Translations under genes and position numbers: made by a program
Shown: positions 18,749-28,208 of the stretch, in pieces
Layout: each line of letters begins with the position of its first letter
Numbering within the stretch: position 1 is the stretch's first letter
The notes under the pieces: model-generated
Told to the model about the DNA's origin: nothing
Databases searched by the model: none
What the model saw: only the letters and a program-made list of their open reading frames with translations
Assembly: GCA_947305585.1 (NCBI GenBank)
Contig: CAMZDY010000001.1
Coordinates: forward strand, 37,489 to 101,488
Origin: an uncultured Verrucomicrobiota bacterium
Lineage (GTDB): Bacteria > Verrucomicrobiota > Kiritimatiellia > RFP12 > UBA1067
DNA: 64,000 bases
Reading direction: 5' to 3'

Positions 18749-18791
18749 TGCTTCTCAAACCTTTCTGGCAAAATAAAACTTATGGTTATAT

Positions 18792-18820
18792 ATTATACCA
18801 TAAATCACGAAAAAACGCAA
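18792..18820 (-). promoter_or_regulatory. carB operon promoter inside the upstream gene's 3' end
   Basis: TTGCGT (18820-18815), 17-bp spacer ending GATTTATGG, TATAAT (18797-18792). The -35 hexamer lies within the last codons of the PEP-CTERM gene (stop at 18805). The expected start is near 18785, 37 nt before carB. Confidence 0.65.
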
Positions 18821-19350
18821 GACCTTCGCTTGCGTTTCAGAGCAAAAATCGAAAGCCCCGCCAATGTCAGCAACCCCGACGACGGTTCCGGAATAGTGTT
18901 GTGCACATCAATCACATGGGTAGACTCCATATACCAAGGATTGTAAAGCTCTTCGAACGACACGCTGCCGCTGGTAAGACTTCTGCTCCCGTACAGAATA
19001 TAATCGGCATCTCCCGGGAAAGTTGTCGTATTGAACAGCGCCAAGTAAGCCGAAGCCGCCGTAGTGTTCACACTGAAGTTTTCTGGATTGGTTGCGCTGT
19101 ATATCTCACTTTTATAAATCACCGCCGAAGCCGGTATATCCCCCAAATCTTTGCTTCCGCTCTTAAGCAACGTGTTGAAATTTGACTCGTTAAAACTGGC
19201 GCTATCAATCAACATCATGTAATAACCCATCTCGTATGGACGCGATGTGTATTCATCAATCGGATATAGGCTCAGATTGTACTTGACATACACCGCCTCA
19301 GCCAAAATAGGCAAGCTCGAAACCGTCAACAATGCTATTATTCGTTTCAT
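18805..19350 (-). CDS. PEP-CTERM sorted exported protein
   Basis: Start at ATG 19350 is set by AAGGAGGA 8 nt upstream; the frame before it is a shadow of the neighbouring gene. The 181-aa product has a signal peptide (MKRIIALLTVSSLPILAEA), a Ser/Thr/Asn/Tyr-rich middle and a classic C-terminal sorting signal: IPEPSSG, a hydrophobic span LLTLAGLSIFAL, then KRKRR. Such proteins are cleaved and anchored by exosortase, which is not in this window. The function of the body is unknown. It lies 14 nt after the M50 protease gene. Confidence 0.85.
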   Translation of the reverse strand: MKRIIALLTVSSLPILAEAVYVKYNLSLYPIDEYTSRPYEMGYYMMLIDSASFNESNFNTLLKSGSKDLGDIPASAVIYKSEIYSATNPENFSVNTTAASAYLALFNTTTFPGDADYILYGSRSLTSGSVSFEELYNPWYMESTHVIDVHNTIPEPSSGLLTLAGLSIFALKRKRRSCVFS

Positions 19351-19364
19351 TATCTGTATCCTCC

Positions 19365-20099
19365 TTAAAGATCGTACGGCGGGGGCGAAACCCGCGCCTC
19401 GAAATCCTCCTGCGTCCACACCCGGTAGCGCTCCTCCTCCCGCACCGCCAGATATTCCCGGTATCCCTCGCGCCAGATCATGTAGGCGATGAGTAGCCGC
19501 ACGAGCCCCCAACTGCCGCCGCTCAAGATGGCGTCAAGACCGGAAAATCCCAACACGATCGCAAGCGCCCTGCCCACCCACATGGCAATCAACGTGGCCT
19601 TTTCGCGATTGAAGAAAATGCGCATGACCGACCGGAAAATCCGTCCCCCGTCCATCGGAAAGCCGGGCAGCAAATTGAACGCCCCCAGCATCACGTTCAT
19701 CCATCCCATGTAGTAGAACATCGACGCCAGCCAGCGATTGTGCGTGGGCACGGTTTCGAACAGGAGGAAACCGATCCCCGCCAGCACAAAGCTCACCAAG
19801 GGCCCGGCGATGGCCGTAAGGAACTCCTTCCAGGCCTTCCGCGGGAGCGCGATTAGGCTCGCGCATCCGCCCAAGAGCGAAATCGTGATGTCGCGCGTGC
19901 GGTAGCCGAACGCCGCCGCCGTAAGCGCATGGCCCAGCTCGTGCGCCACGATCGAAATGGCCAGAATCAAGGCCGCCCCCGCGCCGTACGTGAGCGAACC
20001 GGAGTTCACCACCATCATCAAAAGGAGAAAAACGCAACTCGCATCCACATAGATCGGAATGTCGAAGAGCTCTCCCAGTTTGTATTTCCCGTTAAGCAT
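19365..20099 (-). CDS. M50-family membrane metalloprotease (site-2 protease-like)
   Basis: A 244-aa membrane protein with the zinc ligands of the family: HELGH at about residue 53 within a transmembrane helix, and the Asp-bearing NLLPGFPMDGG motif near residue 142. No PDZ or CBS domain follows; the C-terminus is a soluble charged tail. Minimal M50 proteases cleave transmembrane regulators or signal peptides. Its substrate is unknown. The adjacent secreted PEP-CTERM gene could be a target or a chance neighbour. The ATG overlaps the methyltransferase stop by 8 bp. Confidence 0.88.
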   Translation of the reverse strand: MLNGKYKLGELFDIPIYVDASCVFLLLMMVVNSGSLTYGAGAALILAISIVAHELGHALTAAAFGYRTRDITISLLGGCASLIALPRKAWKEFLTAIAGPLVSFVLAGIGFLLFETVPTHNRWLASMFYYMGWMNVMLGAFNLLPGFPMDGGRIFRSVMRIFFNREKATLIAMWVGRALAIVLGFSGLDAILSGGSWGLVRLLIAYMIWREGYREYLAVREEERYRVWTQEDFEARVSPPPYDL

Positions 20100-20979
20100 A
20101 AGACTTCAAAATTGCGTATCCCCGCCGGTTGATGATTTCGACTTGCGGAAAATACTTCTCCTGCACCGGCCTCAAGTTTTCCGCGTTCTTTACTACCGTA
20201 TAGCACGCACCGCCCGGCTTGAGACAGCGCCGGGCCGTATCCAGAAACACCTCGGCGATGCGATAGTCGGAATAGTACGGAGGATTCCCCGCAAACACGT
20301 CGAATCCGGTTTCCTCCGTCCCGTTGTCGGACAAGACCACCTTGCCCTCCACGCCTAGGTTCTTCATGTTTTCTTCCGCCGCCTCGACCGCCCGCGTATG
20401 CGAATCGACGAGCGTAAGGTCGCACGGCACTACGGAATTGACGAGGAGACCCACCATTCCGGAGCCGCATCCCATATCCAGAAGTTTCGGTTTTTTCACT
20501 CCGGCCGCCTTCAGTTCCCGGCTCACCACCTCCGCCAGCGCCAATCCCCCCTCGTCGCTCCGGCGATGGCAAAAGCATCCCGGATACGAGCAAAGTTTAA
20601 GTTTGGGTCCGCCCGGCACGCTCGCTTCCCACTCCGCGCGGAATACGCGGTGGCGCTTCATGTCGCGAACCTTGTCCATAAGATCGTTCCGGTCTCGCTC
20701 GCGGCCCACGTAGTCGAGTTCCCATTTGCACCCCAGCGATGCGATCTCCTGCAGAAGATCGAGCGCCAGCTCGCCCGGCATGAGTTTGGGACCGGTGCGG
20801 AACTTTACAAGATCCCAATGTTCGTCCGGGATGTGCGGCGTACAGATTACGCGATCGCGCTTGAAAATCTTCTTGATCGAATGGTAGTGGTAGATGTCCA
20901 GAGTGTGGACGGTCGTGTCACCCTCCAACATCCGGTTCGTAAGGTCGGAAACCTTATAGCCTACCAGCAGCGTTTTCAA
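20092..20979 (-). CDS. RsmC-like SAM-dependent methyltransferase
   Basis: The catalytic half has LLDMGCGSGMVGLLV for SAM binding and NPPYY, the motif of N-methyltransferases acting on guanine or adenine exocyclic amines. The nearest family is RsmC/RlmG (rRNA m2G enzymes). The N-terminal half resembles their degenerate first domain and includes a Cys-rich patch (CSYPGCFCH). There is no ATG near the start. I use TTG 20979, which overlaps the gltX stop; TTG 20988 is an alternative, so the first residues are uncertain (about 295 aa). Confidence 0.7.
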   Translation of the reverse strand: MKTLLVGYKVSDLTNRMLEGDTTVHTLDIYHYHSIKKIFKRDRVICTPHIPDEHWDLVKFRTGPKLMPGELALDLLQEIASLGCKWELDYVGRERDRNDLMDKVRDMKRHRVFRAEWEASVPGGPKLKLCSYPGCFCHRRSDEGGLALAEVVSRELKAAGVKKPKLLDMGCGSGMVGLLVNSVVPCDLTLVDSHTRAVEAAEENMKNLGVEGKVVLSDNGTEETGFDVFAGNPPYYSDYRIAEVFLDTARRCLKPGGACYTVVKNAENLRPVQEKYFPQVEIINRRGYAILKSYA

Positions 20980-22261
20980 TCCGTTCAATCGTTTTTGCTT
21001 TGCCCACGAGTTCCAGCATCTCGAAAAGTCCCGGTCCGTCCATCCGTCCACTCACCGCCACCCTGACCGGATGCACCCAGGGCCCCATGCCGTTGCCCTG
21101 GCTCAGCTCCTTCACGAGCGCCTCCAAAACCGGCGCCCTCCAGTCCTCCACCGCCCCGAAACGCCCAGCGAGATCGAGGAGGATCTCCTTGACGCCCGGC
21201 TTCGCGAGCCGCTTCTCCACCGCCTTGGGATCCACAGGATAATCGTCGCCGAAGAGGTAGCTAACTGACGCGGGCATGTCGTTCAGCGTCTTGGTGCGGG
21301 GTTTCATCTGGGCTACGAAAAGCTCCCACCACTCGTCGCTCCTCCCGTCCGCGGCCGGCCCCACCTTCTCCATCGCGAGCGCCTTGAAGTTGGCGTCTGG
21401 GATCTGCTTAATGTATTCGCCGTTCATCCACGCGAGCTTCTTGGGGTCAAACATCGCCGCCGTCACGTGCACCTTCTCGAGCTCGAAGAGTTTTATCATC
21501 TCTTCGCGGCTCAGGATCTCGCGGTCGTCGCCGGGGTTCCACCCGAGGAGCAGCAGGTAGTTGAAGAGCGCCTCCGGCAGATACCCCTGTTCGCGATATT
21601 CGCCCACGAACGCCGCGCCGTCGCGCTTGGAGTAGGGCTTGCCCTGCTGATTGACGATCATCGAAAGATGGCCATACTTGGGGATCGGCGCGCCTAGGGC
21701 CTTGAAGATCTCGATATGCTTAAAAGTGTTCTCCACGTGGTCATCGCCCCGGATGATGTGCGTCACGCGCTGGTCGATATCATCCACCACGTTCGCGATG
21801 TGGAAGATGGGCGAACCGTCGCTCCGGACGATGGCGAAATCCTGCACATCCTCCGCCTTCTTGGACATGTGCCCCTTCACGATGTCGTCGAACTCGATCG
21901 TGCCTTCCTTGGGCATGCGGAACATGGTGACGATGCCGGTCTTGCCGTCGCGCGAAGTCTTCTCCACCTCGTAGGCGCGGCCCATCGCCTTCAGCTGCTC
22001 CACCACCTCCAGATGACGCTTGACGTTCTTTGTCTGGTAAAAGACCTCCTCGTCGTAATCGAGCCCCAGCCACTTCATGCAGTCGAACAGCACCTGGATT
22101 GCTTCCGGTGTGGATCTTTCGAGATCGGTATCCTCCACCCGCAACAGGAATTTGCCGCCCGTGTGACGCGCGAACAGCCAGTTGTAGATGGCCGCGCGGA
22201 TATTCCCGATATGCACCTTGCCGGTGGGCGAAGGCGCGAAACGCACTCTTATGTCAGACAT
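20954..22261 (-). CDS. gltX: glutamyl-tRNA synthetase
   Basis: Starts at ATG 22261 (MSDIRVRFAPSPTG), 8 bp inside the preceding stop. It is class I: the HIGH equivalent is HIGN at residues 17-20 in PSPTGKVHIGN, and the KMSKS equivalent is KPYSKR at 208-213. At 435 aa it is shorter than the usual 470-490, with a compact anticodon-binding C-terminus. It charges tRNA-Glu and, if GatCAB is used, possibly tRNA-Gln. It is sandwiched in the operon with lysS two genes upstream. Confidence 0.94.
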   Translation of the reverse strand: MSDIRVRFAPSPTGKVHIGNIRAAIYNWLFARHTGGKFLLRVEDTDLERSTPEAIQVLFDCMKWLGLDYDEEVFYQTKNVKRHLEVVEQLKAMGRAYEVEKTSRDGKTGIVTMFRMPKEGTIEFDDIVKGHMSKKAEDVQDFAIVRSDGSPIFHIANVVDDIDQRVTHIIRGDDHVENTFKHIEIFKALGAPIPKYGHLSMIVNQQGKPYSKRDGAAFVGEYREQGYLPEALFNYLLLLGWNPGDDREILSREEMIKLFELEKVHVTAAMFDPKKLAWMNGEYIKQIPDANFKALAMEKVGPAADGRSDEWWELFVAQMKPRTKTLNDMPASVSYLFGDDYPVDPKAVEKRLAKPGVKEILLDLAGRFGAVEDWRAPVLEALVKELSQGNGMGPWVHPVRVAVSGRMDGPGLFEMLELVGKAKTIERIENAAGRL

Positions 22262-23579
22262 TTTCCAATATTCTCCTGGCCCATTCGCGAGCCTTGCCGA
22301 ACTGCGTGAATCCATACGACTCGTTGGGGCTGTGGATGCGGTCTTCCGCCTGCCCCCAGCCAACGATGAGCGGAGACGCGCCGCTCACTTCCTTCAACAC
22401 CGACACCACCGGAATCGAGGCTCCATCCCATTGGAACACCGCGCCTCTCGGATCCATCTCTTTCAAGACTTCCGCCGCAAGCCGGAACACCGGCGAATCG
22501 ATGGGGAGGCGGAATCCTCCCGCGCCCTCCGCCTCTTCCGGAAACTCCACCTTCATTCCCGCGGGGCAATGTTCCTCCAGATGACGCTTGACACAATCGA
22601 TCGCCCGGCGTGGACTCTGACCCGGCACGAGCCGCATCGAAATCTTGGCGATGGCGACGGCCGGAATTACCGTCTTGCTGCCCGCACCGCCATATCCCGA
22701 ATGGATCCCGTTCACCTCGATGGTGGGACGGAAACCCAGCGCCTCCGCCAGATTCTCCGCTACAGTATCGGTACCGATATCTTTTCTGAAATCTTCTTTC
22801 GAGGGCGTGGACTCGTTGGCGAGCCGGATTTCCTCCGCGCTCGGCGCTTCGATGCCGTCCATAAAGCCCGCCACCCGGATGTTACCTTTCTCGTCGTGCA
22901 GCGTGGCCAGCAACCGTGCGATTCCCAACGCCGCGTTAGGCGCCACCCCGCCGTATTCCCCGGAATGAAGATCGCGATTGACCCCCGTGAGCTTGACGGT
23001 GAAGTGGCAAACGCCGCGCAATCCCGCCACGATCGAAGGACGCAAATCCGCTGCAGCCGCCGTATCGCATACGAGCATCACGTCGGCCGCCAGCCGCTTC
23101 CTCAAATCTGGCGCCATTTTGATCAGCGCGGGCGACCCGCTCTCCTCCTGTCCCTCAAGGCACAGTTTGATGGTAGGTGCAGGGAGCCCCTTCACCGACT
23201 GCCGGTCGAGATAATCGCCCACTCCGGTCAAGAACGCGAAAAGCTGGCCCTTGTCATCCTGTGCGCCCCGGCAATAAACCCGGCCGTCTTTGACCGTCGG
23301 CTCGAAAGGTGGAGTTTTCCACTCCTCCAGCGGATCCGCCGGCTGCACGTCGTAATGGCCGTATACTAGCACGGTGGCGGGATTTTCGCCCTTGCGTTCG
23401 GCAATCAGAACCGGAGGTGCGAAGTCTCTCGTTTCCAGCGCGACCGTAAAGCCCATCTCCTCCACGAACGCCTTGAGCCACATCGCGGTTTGCGTGCACT
23501 CCTTGAGCTTGGAGGGGTCGGAAGAGACGGACTCCAGCTTCAGAAGCTCGAAATACCGATTGAGAACCTTGGTTTCCAT
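22254..23579 (-). CDS. M20-family metallopeptidase (dipeptidase-like)
   Basis: I begin at ATG 23579, overlapping the lysS stop as TAATG; the longer frame is the lysS shadow. The 441-aa enzyme has the M20 metal ligands in VYGHYDVQPADP and CRGAQDDKGQ, the catalytic LEGQEESGSP (general-base Glu), and later the VGWGQAEDRIHSPNE His. It is close to the M20 dipeptidases that carry a lid dimerisation domain (LHSGEYGG). It probably hydrolyses di- or tripeptides, or a related amide. The substrate cannot be read from the sequence. Confidence 0.88.
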   Translation of the reverse strand: METKVLNRYFELLKLESVSSDPSKLKECTQTAMWLKAFVEEMGFTVALETRDFAPPVLIAERKGENPATVLVYGHYDVQPADPLEEWKTPPFEPTVKDGRVYCRGAQDDKGQLFAFLTGVGDYLDRQSVKGLPAPTIKLCLEGQEESGSPALIKMAPDLRKRLAADVMLVCDTAAAADLRPSIVAGLRGVCHFTVKLTGVNRDLHSGEYGGVAPNAALGIARLLATLHDEKGNIRVAGFMDGIEAPSAEEIRLANESTPSKEDFRKDIGTDTVAENLAEALGFRPTIEVNGIHSGYGGAGSKTVIPAVAIAKISMRLVPGQSPRRAIDCVKRHLEEHCPAGMKVEFPEEAEGAGGFRLPIDSPVFRLAAEVLKEMDPRGAVFQWDGASIPVVSVLKEVSGASPLIVGWGQAEDRIHSPNESYGFTQFGKAREWARRILENV

Positions 23580-25027
23580 TACGCTTTTTTCATCTGCGGG
23601 AAGAGCACCACGTCCCGGATGCCGTCCATCCCCGTGAGCAACATCACCAGCCGGTCCACGCCGAACCCGAGGCCGCCGGTGGGCGGCATGCCGCACTCGA
23701 GCGCGCTGATGAAGTCTTCGTCGATCTTCTCCGTATCCTCGCCCGCCTGGTGCTCCAACGCCTTGCGCTGCTCCAAGGGATCGTTCTGCTCGGTGTAGCC
23801 GGGACATAGTTCGCGTCCCGCCACCACAAACTCGAACACGTCCACGAGGCTCGGGTCGTCCTTGCACGCCTTGGCAAGCGGCACGAACTCGTGCGGCAGA
23901 CGAGTCACGAAAGTAGGCTGACGCAACCCCTTCTCGATGATCTTGTCGTAGATTTCATGGGTAAGCATGAGCTCCGTATCCACGCCGTCCAGCTCCAGAT
24001 TGACTTCGCGCGCCTGCGCGATCTCCTTGGCTTTGGCAAGCTGCGTGGCGAAATCGAGCCCGAACCAGTCTTCGCCCATCAGTTCCTTCACGAGATCCCG
24101 GTACGCCACGCGGCGGTAAGGCGGAGTGAAATCGATAATCTCCTTCTCCTCGCCGTATTCGATCTGACGCTTCCCCACCACCGTGTCGCACAGATGCGGC
24201 AGGAGACCTTCCATGATCGCCTCCATGCTCGTCCTGTCGCCGTAGGCCTCGTAGATTTCGCACACGGTGAATTCCGGGTTGTGGCTGCGGTCGATGCCTT
24301 CGTTGCGGAAGTCCTTGCCGAGCTCGAACACCTTGTTCATTCCGCCCACGATCAACCGCTTCAGATAGAGTTCTGGCGCGATACGGAGCACCATATCCTG
24401 GTCGAGCGCGTTGAACCGGGTATGGAACGGCTTGGCGGCCGCCCCTCCCGCCTGCGACTGCAGAATGGGCGTCTCCACCTCGTGGAAACCCCGACTCCAC
24501 AAATACTTGCGCGTCTCTTTGATGATCTCCGAACGCATGAAGAAGCGATTGCGGCTATCGTCGTTCGTCATCAGATCCACGTAGCGCCGGCGATACTTCT
24601 CCTCCTGGTCCACGAGACCGTGAAACTTCTCCGGCGGCTGCTCCAGCGCCTTGGCGAGCATCGTCATTTCCTTGACGATCACGCTCTTCTCGCCCTTCTG
24701 GGTGGTGAAAAGCGTCCCCTCCACGCCGATAATGTCGCCGAGATTGAGCTGCTTGAAGGCCGCGAACTGCGTTTCGGAAAGCTCGTCGCGCTTGAAGATG
24801 AGCTGGAAACGGTCCGTGCCGTCGTTCATGGTGGCGAAGTTCATCTTGCCCATCTTGCGGATCATGAGGAGCCGCCCCGCCACACGGGCGGACGCCCCCT
24901 CCACAAACGTCTCGCGGACGATCTTCAGATCCGTATGGTCGAACTTCGCTCCGTAAGGCTCGAAGCCCATTTCCTTAAGCGCCCGCATGCTCGCCAGGCG
25001 CTGCTCGCGGTACTCGTTACTCTCCAT
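23579..25027 (-). CDS. lysS: lysyl-tRNA synthetase, class II
   Basis: A 482-aa class II enzyme: the N-terminal OB fold (RVAGRLLMIRKMGKMNFATM) binds the anticodon, then come motif 1 (FHEVETPILQSQAGGAAAKP), motif 2 (FRNEGIDRSHNPEFT) and motif 3 (GLGFGVDRLVMLL). It charges tRNA-Lys. The C-terminus ends VVLFPQMKKA, normal for the family. Its ATG overlaps the argD stop by 11 bp. Confidence 0.96.
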   Translation of the reverse strand: MESNEYREQRLASMRALKEMGFEPYGAKFDHTDLKIVRETFVEGASARVAGRLLMIRKMGKMNFATMNDGTDRFQLIFKRDELSETQFAAFKQLNLGDIIGVEGTLFTTQKGEKSVIVKEMTMLAKALEQPPEKFHGLVDQEEKYRRRYVDLMTNDDSRNRFFMRSEIIKETRKYLWSRGFHEVETPILQSQAGGAAAKPFHTRFNALDQDMVLRIAPELYLKRLIVGGMNKVFELGKDFRNEGIDRSHNPEFTVCEIYEAYGDRTSMEAIMEGLLPHLCDTVVGKRQIEYGEEKEIIDFTPPYRRVAYRDLVKELMGEDWFGLDFATQLAKAKEIAQAREVNLELDGVDTELMLTHEIYDKIIEKGLRQPTFVTRLPHEFVPLAKACKDDPSLVDVFEFVVAGRELCPGYTEQNDPLEQRKALEHQAGEDTEKIDEDFISALECGMPPTGGLGFGVDRLVMLLTGMDGIRDVVLFPQMKKA

Positions 25028-26210
25028 ACACGTTGTCCAGCGCGTCGCCGATCATGTCCAGCGCGTCCTCGAGGTCGCTTTCCTTGAGAATCAAGGGCGG
25101 CAGGAACCGGACCACGTTCGTTCCGGCCGTAAGCGCCAGGATACCCATCTCCTTGAGCGCGTCCACCACTTCCTTGGGGTCGCCGTCCACCACGAGACCG
25201 ATCATCATGCCCTTGCCGCGCACTTCGAGGAGCTTGTCGTACTGGTCCACCTTCTCCTGCAGCGCGTTCATGAAAAGTTCGCCCATTTCCGCCGCCTTCT
25301 GCGGCAGGTTGTTCTTTTCGGTGAAACCGATCACCGCCAACGCCGCCGAAGCCGCCACCGGGTTGCCGCCGAAAGTTGATGCGTGGTCGCCGGGACCGAA
25401 CACGTCCGCCACCTTCTCGCTACCCACCAAAGCGCCCATCGGGAGCCCTCCCGCCAGCGCCTTCGCAAGCGTGAACATGTCAGGCTTTACGTCGTAGCCC
25501 TGCCAGGCGAACATCGTGCCGGTGCGGCCCATGCCCGTCTGCACTTCGTCTACGATCATCAGGAGATCCTTCTCGTCGCAAAGCGCGCGCACGCCTTCCA
25601 TGAATTCCTGCGTGGCCGGGTTCACCCCGCCTTCGCCCTGCACCGCCTCCAGCATGATGGCCACCGTCTTGTCGGTCACGGCCGCCTTGACGCTTTCGAG
25701 ATCGTTGAAGTCCGCATAGGCGAAACCGGTGGGCAGGGGATCGTACCCCTCCTGGCACCACGCCTGGCCGGTGGCCGCCACCATCGCGAGCGTCCGGCCG
25801 TGAAAACCACCCCTCATCGTGATAACCTCGTAGCGACCCGTGGCGCTGCCGTACTTGCGCGCCAGCTTCACCGCCGCCTCGTTGGCTTCCGCTCCGGAAT
25901 TGGCGAAGAACACCTTGCCGCCAAGACCCGAAAGCTCCACCAGCTTCTTGGCGAGCGCCGTCTGCGGCACGTTCACGAAGAGGTTCGAGGAGTGGGTAAG
26001 GAACGAAGCCTGCTTGGCGACGGCCTCTGCGATCACCGGATTGCCGTAGCCGCACGTATGGATGCCGATGCCGGAGGTGAAATCGTAGTACTTCCTGCCG
26101 TCCACGTCGCTCACCGTCACGCCCTTGCCGCTCATCAGCGCCACGCTGGGAGTGTAGGTGGGCATCACCACGCTCTTGTAGATATCGATTACATCCGAAT
26201 TTTTGCTCAT
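25017..26210 (-). CDS. argD: acetylornithine aminotransferase
   Basis: Starting at ATG 26210 (ATGA overlap with argB) the protein has 397 residues. This fold-type I PLP enzyme shows SGAEANEAAVKLARK, the GGFHGRTLAMVAATGQ segment, VDEVQTGMGRTG and the PLP Lys in TLAKALAGGLPMGA. It transaminates N-acetylglutamate semialdehyde in arginine synthesis. Succinyl-diaminopimelate aminotransferase activity is possible in the same family. Coupling to argB supports the arginine role. Confidence 0.93.
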   Translation of the reverse strand: MSKNSDVIDIYKSVVMPTYTPSVALMSGKGVTVSDVDGRKYYDFTSGIGIHTCGYGNPVIAEAVAKQASFLTHSSNLFVNVPQTALAKKLVELSGLGGKVFFANSGAEANEAAVKLARKYGSATGRYEVITMRGGFHGRTLAMVAATGQAWCQEGYDPLPTGFAYADFNDLESVKAAVTDKTVAIMLEAVQGEGGVNPATQEFMEGVRALCDEKDLLMIVDEVQTGMGRTGTMFAWQGYDVKPDMFTLAKALAGGLPMGALVGSEKVADVFGPGDHASTFGGNPVAASAALAVIGFTEKNNLPQKAAEMGELFMNALQEKVDQYDKLLEVRGKGMMIGLVVDGDPKEVVDALKEMGILALTAGTNVVRFLPPLILKESDLEDALDMIGDALDNVYGE

Positions 26211-27067
26211 TCTGTTATCTCCGTTCCCACGCCGTCGCGCGTGAATATTTCCAGTATCAGCGAATGTGACATGCGTCCGTCCACCAGGTGCACCTTGCGC
26301 ACCCCGGCCCGGAGAGCCTCTTCGCAACTTTCGATTTTCGGGAGCATCCCCCCGCCGATTACTCCCCCCGCCTTAAGTTCCGCCGTGTCCGGCAGCCTCA
26401 GCGAAGAGATTAGCGATTCCGGATCGGTCGGGTCCTTCAACAGGCCCGGCACGTCCGACACCAAAGCGAATTTTCTTACCTTCAGCGCCTTCGCAAGCGC
26501 CGCCGCGGCGATGTCCGCGTTTACGTTGTAGAGGTGCTGATCGCCCTTGCCGGTGGCGATAGGCGTGATGACCGGCACGATACTCGCGTCCAGCATCTCC
26601 ACGACCGGCCTGGTATCCACTTCGCACACCCGCCCCACATAGCCCCGGTCGGGCTCAACTATCTTTTCGGCCGTGAAAATCCAGTTGCCGTGCAAAGGCC
26701 GGGCGTTCGTGCCGGTGCGCTGCAGGCGACGGATGATATCTGGATTCACCACGTTATTGAGCGTCCGGCGCACGATTTCCATCGTCTTTTCGTCCGTTAC
26801 CCGCTGTCCGGCCACGAAAGTAGGCGTATTCCCGCTCTCCTGGATAGCCCGACTGATCGCCTTGCCGCCACCATGCACCAATACCACCTTGATGCCCACC
26901 GCCCGCATGAACGAAATGTCGTTGATGACGGAATCGAGATTCTCCTCGATTTCCATCACCGAGCCGCCAAGCTTCACCAACACAACCGAACCCTTGAAGT
27001 CCTGTATGTACGGCAATGCTTCGGTCAAAACCGCGGCCTTGGCCATAGCTGTAGATACTTTATCCAT
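26207..27067 (-). CDS. argB: acetylglutamate kinase
   Basis: A 286-aa amino-acid kinase with VVLVKLGGSVME, VLVHGGGKAISR, LYNVNADIAAAALA and GGVIGGGMLPKIESC in the right order. It phosphorylates N-acetylglutamate, the second arginine-pathway step. The N-terminal extension helix (MDKVSTAMAKAAVLTEALPYI) is the type seen in arginine-inhibited hexameric enzymes, so feedback control is likely. It heads an eight-gene operon. The ATG is only 11 nt after the -10, leaving a leader of about 5 nt and no Shine-Dalgarno site. Confidence 0.95.
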   Translation of the reverse strand: MDKVSTAMAKAAVLTEALPYIQDFKGSVVLVKLGGSVMEIEENLDSVINDISFMRAVGIKVVLVHGGGKAISRAIQESGNTPTFVAGQRVTDEKTMEIVRRTLNNVVNPDIIRRLQRTGTNARPLHGNWIFTAEKIVEPDRGYVGRVCEVDTRPVVEMLDASIVPVITPIATGKGDQHLYNVNADIAAAALAKALKVRKFALVSDVPGLLKDPTDPESLISSLRLPDTAELKAGGVIGGGMLPKIESCEEALRAGVRKVHLVDGRMSHSLILEIFTRDGVGTEITE

Positions 27068-27078
27068 TTTGATATGAT

Positions 27079-27107
27079 ATTATATCATATTTCCGCCCAA
27101 ATTGCAA
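27079..27107 (-). promoter_or_regulatory. argB operon promoter
   Basis: TTGCAA (27107-27102), 17-bp spacer containing GGGCGGAAATATGA, TATAAT (27084-27079). The expected start near 27072 gives an almost leaderless message. Confidence 0.75.
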
Positions 27108-27133
27108 TAGAAAAAATGAAAAATCGAAAATAG

Positions 27134-27150
27134 GGCTATGGTGGATAGCC
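27134..27150 (-). terminator. possible terminator of the gyrB operon
   Basis: GGCTAT (27150-27145 on the minus strand), 5-nt loop, ATAGCC, then CTATTTTCGATTTTTC. The stem is only 6 bp, so this is a weak candidate. It lies between the end of the BASS gene and the argB promoter. Confidence 0.4.
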
Positions 27151-27184
27151 AAAGCGCGGACGAAAAACGCTCCCTCCGGGCTTG

Positions 27185-28165
27185 TTACAAACTAGCCTCT
27201 TTCTTCCCTTTATGGACGATCAAGGCATCGGCCAGATTAAACACGCCAGCCATCAACGCGCCGGAAATCGAATGCCATACGCACGATACGGCCGAAGCGA
27301 TCGCCGCTTCCGGCATGACCGGGAAATGTCGCCCGGCCAGCACGGTCGCAAGTCCCGCATTCTGCATGCCGACCTCGATCGAAATGGTGCGCCGTTTGGG
27401 CTTGGTGAACCCAGCGACCAGGCCCACCAGATAACCCAGCACGTACCCGAGCGAGTTGTGCAAGAACACCCCCACGAAAATAAGCATCCCCGATGATGCA
27501 AACCGGTGCCCGTGCGCCGACACCACCGCGCCCACAATGCAGGCAAGCCCCAGCACCGCCACGCCCGGCATCACTTTGATGGTTTCGCGGTAGACGGTTC
27601 GCCGTCCCAGCCAAGTGTTAAGCCCGAAGCCCAACGCCACCGGCAAAATCGTCACCAATAGGATCGACTTGAACATTCCGGCGGCGTCCACGTCCACGCT
27701 TTCGCCCGCCAACCACATCATGAGTAACGGCGTCATCAACGGCGCGGCCAGCGTGGAAAGCGAAGTCATGCCGACCGAAAACGCCACGTCGCCCTTGCAG
27801 AGAAAAGTCATGATGTTCGACGAAACCCCGCCCGGACAGCACCCCACCAGCATCAATCCCACGCCCACCGGCTTGGGCAATCCCAGACTGTGCACCAGAC
27901 ACCAGGCGATCAGCGGCATCAGCGTATACTGCGCCACCGAACCGATCACCATATCGAGCGGACGCGAAGCCAGAATGCGGAAATCCTCACCCTTGAGCGT
28001 CATGCCCATCGCGAGCATGATCACGCCCAAAATCGAAGTCTGCACGTTGCCGCGCACCCAACCGAATGCCTCCGGCACGAAATAGGTGGCTACCGCCACC
28101 CCCGCCACGAACGCCGGAGTGTACTTGGACAGCCACGCCGACAATTTTTGCATCAAGGCCAACAT
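27185..28165 (-). CDS. bile acid:sodium symporter (BASS) family transporter
   Basis: ATG 28165 (MLALMQKLSAWL) is chosen because GGAG lies 8 nt upstream. The 326-aa protein has about nine to ten hydrophobic segments and the BASS signature residues VGCCPGGVSSNIMTFLCKGDVAFSV (residues split across two helices) and SIEVGMQNAGLA, where the sodium sites and the crossover lie. BASS proteins couple sodium to the import of bile acids, pantoate, pyruvate or other organic anions. The substrate is not evident here. It is the last gene of the 13-frame operon, after ribE. Confidence 0.85.
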   Translation of the reverse strand: MLALMQKLSAWLSKYTPAFVAGVAVATYFVPEAFGWVRGNVQTSILGVIMLAMGMTLKGEDFRILASRPLDMVIGSVAQYTLMPLIAWCLVHSLGLPKPVGVGLMLVGCCPGGVSSNIMTFLCKGDVAFSVGMTSLSTLAAPLMTPLLMMWLAGESVDVDAAGMFKSILLVTILPVALGFGLNTWLGRRTVYRETIKVMPGVAVLGLACIVGAVVSAHGHRFASSGMLIFVGVFLHNSLGYVLGYLVGLVAGFTKPKRRTISIEVGMQNAGLATVLAGRHFPVMPEAAIASAVSCVWHSISGALMAGVFNLADALIVHKGKKEASL

Positions 28166-28208
28166 ATCGTCATCTCCAACCTCTCCATCCGGTTTGGCCG
28201 ATCGGTCC

